Position numbers and translations under genes: made by a program
In this document: piece by piece, positions 58,911 through 64,000 of the stretch
Position numbering within the stretch: the first letter of the stretch is position 1
Layout of the letters: the number at the start of each line of letters is the position of its first letter
The notes under the pieces: model-generated
What the model was told of the DNA's origin: nothing
What the model saw: only the letters and a program-made list of their open reading frames with translations
The model's database searches: none
DNA from: Puccinellia tenuiflora
Lineage: Eukaryota; Streptophyta; Magnoliopsida; Poales; Poaceae
Direction of reading: 5' to 3'
Length of the DNA stretch: 64,000 bases
NCBI GenBank assembly: GCA_012064385.1
Contig: QRDG01000529.1
Location: forward strand, 1,439,898 to 1,503,897

Positions 58911-60897
58911 GGTCATCTCCAACGCGCCGACCCAAACGGACATGTTTTTGGTCCGTTTTTGCTCCGTTTGGGTCGGCAAACGGACAGGGGTCCGTCCCCG
59001 TCCGGCCATTTCTGGCCAGTGCACCCAACGGGCCGACCCATTTGGTCCGCCCCTTATTTTTTTAACATTTTAGACTTCATCTAAATTGTAGTTTTACAAC
59101 CAAATTGAACAAACAACATAGTTTTACAACCAAATTGAACAAATTATTCATTACAACCAAATTGAAAATGTAGCAACTAGGCATCCTGATCTTGGTTGCC
59201 AAAAAAAGACCACATATGATGAACCAAATCTCGTTGAAGTTGTTTGTGAGCTGTCTTGTCACGCATCTCTCGATGAAATTCGACCCACTGTGTAAATGTT
59301 GTTGGTGTATGATCTGGCACAACCTGATTCCCGCGAAACTGCCACACTTTATCGTATATGCTATCATCCCGCTCATCCTCGACGATCATGTTGTGCATGA
59401 TCGCACAACATGTCATCACCTCCCACATAGTGTCAACGCTCCATGTTCTAGCAGGGTGCCGAACTATAGCCCACCGGCATTGGAGCACACCAAAAGCACG
59501 CTCCACATCCTTCCTACAACTCTCTTGTTCCTGTACAAACAAAGCCTCCATGTTCTTCTTGTTCAAAACGACATTGTCGTCCGAAGGATTGGAGATTGTC
59601 TTCACAAAAGTAGACCACTCCGGATAGATACCGTCAGCTAGATAGTATCCCTTGGTGTATGTGTGGCCATTGATCTCATAGTTCACCTCCGGAGCATTTC
59701 CCTCTGCAAGTCTAGAGAACACGGGAGAGCGTTGAAGCACATTGATATCATTGTGAGAGCCGGCCATACTGAAGAAGGAGTGCCAAATCCAGAGGTCATG
59801 TGTCGTCACAGCTTCAAGTATGACCGTGCACTCGCCAACATGTCCCTTATATTGCCCCTGCCAAGCAAATGGGCAATTTTTCCACTCCCAATGCATGCAA
59901 TCTATGCTACCAAGCATACCAGGGAACCCTCTCTCCTTGTTGAACTCCAAAATCCGGGCAGTATCTTCAGCAGTTGGCTCTCTGGTGTACTCAGGGCCAA
60001 AGACCGCGATCACCGCTCTGCAAAACCTGTACATGGCCTCTAGGCATGTCGACTCTCCCATGCGCATGTACTCATCAACAAGATCGCCGACAACTCCATA
60101 TGCAAGCATCCGAATAGCGGCGGTGCATTTTTGATAAGAGGAGAATCCTAGCTTGCCGACGGCATCCCGCTTGCATTGGAAGTAATCATCGTACTCCATC
60201 ACTCCGATCCGAATGCGACTGAACACATGTCTCGCCATACGGAAACGGCAACGGAAAACTGTCGGAGGATATGTTGGATTTTTGTCAAAGTAATCCTTGA
60301 AGAGTCCGACATGGCCCCTTTCCCTGTTACGGTCCAACGCCGGCGCACGGCCGGGCAGCGAGCCCCTATACTTTGGTTCTTGCCTTGCAAGATGGTCGTT
60401 GACGAGAAGTGTCGTGACCAAAACATCGGCCTCATCGTCGGATGAATCAGAGGAGGACGAAGAACACAGCACGTTGTTGTAGAAGTACTCATCCGCGCTA
60501 TCCATGGAGGTGCGTACCTTGGGGACAGCGGCCGAACACCTTGCGGGCGATGTCGGTCCTGGTGGTGGCGGGGCGGGGTCCAAGTCCGGTTCAAGTCCGT
60601 GCCGGCGGGGATGGCGGGGACGGTGGGGAGGTGGTGGCGGGGACGGCAACGGGGATGGTGGGAGGTGGCGGCGGGGACGAGCAATGGCGCGGGAGTGGGG
60701 GTGGGATGGGGTGGACTGGCGATAGGGAAAGAAAGGAGACCGTCCCACTGATGGGCGGGCCAGGGGGTGGGATGGGGTGGACTCCGCGCGGCGTCCAGAC
60801 GCGTCCGCGCCGACACAAACCCGGCTCAAATTTGGGCCGGATTTGGGTCGAAACGGACGAAAAAACGGACGTCGGTCCGTTTGCGTCGGCGCGTTGA
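58911..60897 (-). mobile_element. PIF/Harbinger DNA transposon with intact transposase frame
   Basis: The left end reads ggtcatctccaacgcgccga after TTA (58908-58910). The right end reads gtccgtttgcgtcggcgcgt and then tgagctctga, so the inner part of the terminal repeat (GTCGGCGCGTTG) matches but the outermost bases do not. Inner matches also include acccaaacggac/gtccgttt. No second TTA is found. The right tip is probably mutated or lost. Confidence 0.8.
59177..60505 (-). CDS. Harbinger-type transposase
   Basis: Uninterrupted frame of 442 residues from MDSADEYFYNNVLC, chosen because upstream codons translate the GC-rich leader and terminal repeat, while this Met matches the usual acidic start of such transposases. 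Order of parts: acidic/serine-rich N-terminus, helix-turn-helix-like region (GFSSYQKCTAAIRMLAYG), then the DDE nuclease with GSIDCMHWEWKNCP (Asp, about residue 198), GSHNDINVL (Asp, about 248) and KDVERAFGVLQ (Glu, about 333). The enzyme cuts and inserts at TWA sites, usually with a Myb-like partner encoded by the element; no such second gene lies here. It is related to the broken transposase at 22256-23660. Confidence 0.9.
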   Translation of the reverse strand: MDSADEYFYNNVLCSSSSSDSSDDEADVLVTTLLVNDHLARQEPKYRGSLPGRAPALDRNRERGHVGLFKDYFDKNPTYPPTVFRCRFRMARHVFSRIRIGVMEYDDYFQCKRDAVGKLGFSSYQKCTAAIRMLAYGVVGDLVDEYMRMGESTCLEAMYRFCRAVIAVFGPEYTREPTAEDTARILEFNKERGFPGMLGSIDCMHWEWKNCPFAWQGQYKGHVGECTVILEAVTTHDLWIWHSFFSMAGSHNDINVLQRSPVFSRLAEGNAPEVNYEINGHTYTKGYYLADGIYPEWSTFVKTISNPSDDNVVLNKKNMEALFVQEQESCRKDVERAFGVLQCRWAIVRHPARTWSVDTMWEVMTCCAIMHNMIVEDERDDSIYDKVWQFRGNQVVPDHTPTTFTQWVEFHREMRDKTAHKQLQRDLVHHMWSFFGNQDQDA

Positions 60898-61814
60898 GCT
60901 CTGATTTTTACCCATCCGGAGCGAAACGGACTGTTTCGAATGAAATGGGTCGACGTGTTAAAGATGGCGTTAGAGGGGTGTCGGCAGGCGACAGGGGACT
61001 CGATTCGCTGGCGATGCGGCAGTGCGACAGCCCCAGGTCCGGTGGCGGGGTGCTCTCATTTGTCCTCTCTAGCCAATTGCGACTGGCAGGTAGGGCCATC
61101 AGGGAGGCAGACCGCCTTTGTCACTTAACGGTCGGAAGTGACCGCGAGCTAGCTTTCCTTCGTTTCACCGGACGCCGGTTAGGATTCTTTCCTGCTAGTG
61201 TTGATTATAGGTTCCTAGCTAGCCAGTAGCTAGTTGGTGTGTTTCCTCCGCTCTAAGTTATTCTTATGCTGGATCAGGTAGTGCATGCATGCATGGAGTG
61301 TGTGAAGCTAAGTAAATTGTTCTCAACGTACTGCTAGGGCAAGCAAAGTATATGATGACGGTATATGTTCCAACTGGAGTTACTACAGTAATCCATTGCA
61401 GTTTACTAGTGTATTATATATTTGGCTGTGGTTCGATCCAGTATGCATACAACTTAAAATCCTTACCTCCCCAAAATACAACCACAAGAGGTTTTTAAGT
61501 AATAATGTTTGGTGAGTGTTGTCGGTCCAACAACTTCAATCCTTATCACCCCAAAATACAACCACAAAAAGTATTCCTAAAAGAAGTGCATGTTTTAGAT
61601 ACTTTTTTTCAAGCAATACAATTTAGATACCTGGCAGCAAAGTAAGATGGGTGTGGAGCTAATTTATTTCCCCATGAAGAGCAACTAACGGGAAATGTGG
61701 CAAAAATGCAGTTTTATAACACACCATTATGTATCACACCTTTGGGATTGTTTGCAAGATGAAAAGGTGTAAGGAACAAGTGGATGCGCTTTTTCTCTTC
61801 AATGTTCAGCATAA
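60898..61814. other. Intergenic, no feature recognised
   Basis: No coding or repeat structure supported apart from two copies of ccccaaaatacaaccacaa near 61472 and 61549. Confidence 0.4.
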
Positions 61815-64000
61815 CACTACAGGAACGCGGAGCTACGCCGACGGCCTTTTGTCGTGGCCGTCGGCGTAAGGGGTGAGTTGGAAAATGGCCGTCAGCGTAG
61901 ATTAAACGTCGGCGTATATGGCTACGCTTTGCCATCGGCATAGCTTCACAGGACTACGCCGTCGGCATAGCTATATTTTTTTTCTGTTTTTCATTGAATA
62001 TAAAATAATTCGTATCTTTAAATCCGTAAAGCGAAATTTAACAAATAAAATGTCTAAATTGATTAGAAAAATGAGAGGAATCCAAATATGACATCCATAT
62101 CATCAGAGCAAACTATCGCACACTTGTTTAAATTTATATTACTTTTCGAAAAGCAACACAAAGTCATTTAAGTAGGCGAAATTAGTTAGAAAGCGAGAAA
62201 ATTCCTAATACTTGGTGATTATCCATCATATATGTACTACTATTTGTGAACATTAAATGGGTGTCATTTTGCAACATATTTTTGGTACTTACTTCACAAA
62301 AAATGTTATTTTTGACACTTAAAAAATGAAAAATGATATTTGGAAACTCGGTTCGGCACCAATATTTCCCATGCCAAGACACACCTATGTGCCGAATATG
62401 GGCACTTTATCACAAACTATGCCAAGGGGATGGTCATATCTTGGTCATTTGGTTCGAAACTTACATATGTTTGTAAATGATAAAACTTTTTGTGAAGAAT
62501 TTTTTAAAAACTTTGTCAAAAATCAAGTTTATCATTTTTCATAGCAACTAGTAAACGTAAAAGGACTCCATGCCAAAGGATTCCATTTTTTGAGTATTTT
62601 TTCACTTTCTTTCACTTTTTTGAAAAAATTGTCAAAATGGCCCCCATGCCTATTCATCGAAAGGGGTGGAATCTTTCAAAACTATCGATGGTTCTGTGAT
62701 ATAATCACTAGCTTTGTATCTTAAAATGATTTTTTTTTAAAATCAGAGCAAACAATCACACACTTGTAGTTCAAATTTCTATTACTTTCCGAAAAGCAAC
62801 ATAAAGTCATTTAAGTAGGCGAAATTAGTTAGAAAGCGAGAAAATTCCTAAAAATTGGGGATTATCCATCATATATGTACTACTATTTGTGAAAATTAAA
62901 TGGGTGTCATTTTGCAACATATTTTTGGTACTTACTTCACAAACAATGTTATTTTTGACACTTAAAAAATGAAAAATGATATTTGGAAACTCGGTTCGGC
63001 ACCAATATTTCCCATGCCAAGACACACCTATGTGCCGAATATGGGCACTTTATCACAAACTATGCCACGGGGATGGTCATATCTTGGTCATTTGATTCGA
63101 AACTTATATATGTTTGTAGATGATAGAACTTTTTGTGAAAGATTTTTTTACAAACTTTGTCAAAAATCAAGTTTATCATTTTTCATAGCAACTAGTAAAC
63201 ATAAAAGGACTCCATGCCAAAGGATTCCATTTTTTGAGTATTTTTTTCACTTTCTTTTACTTTTTTGAAAAAATGGTCAAAATGGCCCCCGTGCCTATTC
63301 ATCGAAAGGGGTGGAATCATTCAAAACTATCGACGGTTCTGTGATATAATCACTAGTTTTGTACCTTAAAATGATTTTTAAAAAAATCAGAGCAAACTAT
63401 CACACACTTGTAGTTCAAATTTCTATTACTTTCCGAAAAGCAACATAAAGTCATTTAAGTAGGCGAAATTAGGTATAAAGGGAGAAAATTCCTAATACTT
63501 GGGAATTATCCATCATATATGTACTACTATTTGTGAAAATTAAATGGGTGTCATTTTGCAACATATTTTTGGTACTTGCTTCACAAAAAATGTTATTTTT
63601 TACACTTAAAAAATGAAAAATGATATTTGGAAAAATAATTTGGAAACTCGGTTCGGCACCAATATTTCCCATGCCAAGACACACCTATGTGCCTAATATG
63701 GGAACTTTATCACAAACTATGCCATGGGGATGGTCATATCTTGGTCATTTGGTTCGAAACTTATACATGTTTGTAGATGATAGAGCTTTTTGTGAAGGAT
63801 TTTTTTGGAAACTTTGTAAAAATCAAGTTTATCATTTTTTATAGCAACTAGTAAACATAAAAGGGCTCCATGCCAAAGGATTCCATTTTTTGAGTATTTT
63901 TTCACTTTCTTTTACTTTTTTGAAAAAATGGTCAAAATGGCCCCGTGCCTATTCATTGAAATACCAAGTTTATCGATGTTTATGTGATGCACAAGATGAT
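61815..64000. mobile_element. Second CACTA element, truncated by the window end
   Basis: It starts CACTACAGGAACGCGG after TAA (61812-61814), followed by repeated tacgccgacggc/gccgtcggcgta words in both orientations (61834-61975), the TIR-plus-subterminal-repeat layout of CACTA elements. The interior seen here is a 640 bp tandem repeat. The other end lies outside the window, so the 3 bp target duplication cannot be checked. Confidence 0.75.
62102..64000. repeat. 640 bp tandem repeat array, three units
   Basis: Units start at the word atcagagcaaac at 62102, 62742 and 63386 (periods 640 and 644); the third continues to the window end. Copies are highly similar, with shared blocks such as ggttcggcaccaatatttcc and gatggtcatatcttggtcat. 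Short frames repeated in each unit are a consequence of the repeat and not genes. Confidence 0.92.

Noticed and set aside
62102..64000. Regularly spaced repeats suggesting a CRISPR-like array
   Set aside because: The repeat unit itself is 640 bp with no variable spacers, and the DNA is plant nuclear. It is a tandem repeat inside a CACTA element.

Overview
The window is plant nuclear DNA, almost certainly from a Triticeae grass (wheat, Aegilops, barley or a close relative). The reasons are intron-rich genes with GT-AG splice sites, Angela/BARE-type Copia LTRs (start TGTTGGAAATATGCCC), Stowaway MITEs, PIF/Harbinger and CACTA elements, and a Ty3 chromovirus with 3.9 kb LTRs. Three host genes can be supported, all on the minus strand: a small secreted cysteine-rich (defensin-like) peptide gene (16376-16713), a GT17 glycosyltransferase gene (17854 to about 20100) and a 28-exon CAND1 gene (25181 to about 35045). 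Nearly everything else is transposon or decayed transposon.

Layout. 1-1482: tail of a short-LTR retroelement. 1877-9855: a CACTA element with matching TIRs and a TTC target duplication. It is split by a 4.6 kb solo LTR (2027-6659, target duplication ACATG), carries a broken captured host exon (8494-9148), and holds a tandem array of five hairpins (7147-8020). 9856-12699: Ty3 pol relic interrupted by a Stowaway MITE and an Angela-like solo LTR. 12700-16375: unassigned DNA, a 410 bp duplication and a poly(A)-tailed insertion. 16376-20200: the defensin-like and GT17 genes. 21784-24012: a Harbinger element inserted into a 5'-truncated LINE that keeps its 16 bp target duplication. 25181-35250: CAND1 and its promoter. 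35391-54438: Ty3 chromovirus whose 5' LTR holds a nested minus-strand Copia element (37968-45671). 54439-58910: transposon fragments, a LINE relic and three minute poly(A)-tailed insertions. 58911-60897: Harbinger element with an intact transposase frame. 61815-64000: start of another CACTA element with 640 bp tandem repeats.

The three host genes show no sign of working in one pathway: CAND1 controls cullin-RING ligase adaptor exchange, GT17 is a membrane glycosyltransferase, and the small peptide is probably secreted. The most unusual signal is the hairpin array in the CACTA element. Its units share loops and spacers, while the stem sequences differ between units with matched changes on both arms, as expected for transposon-borne small-RNA precursors.
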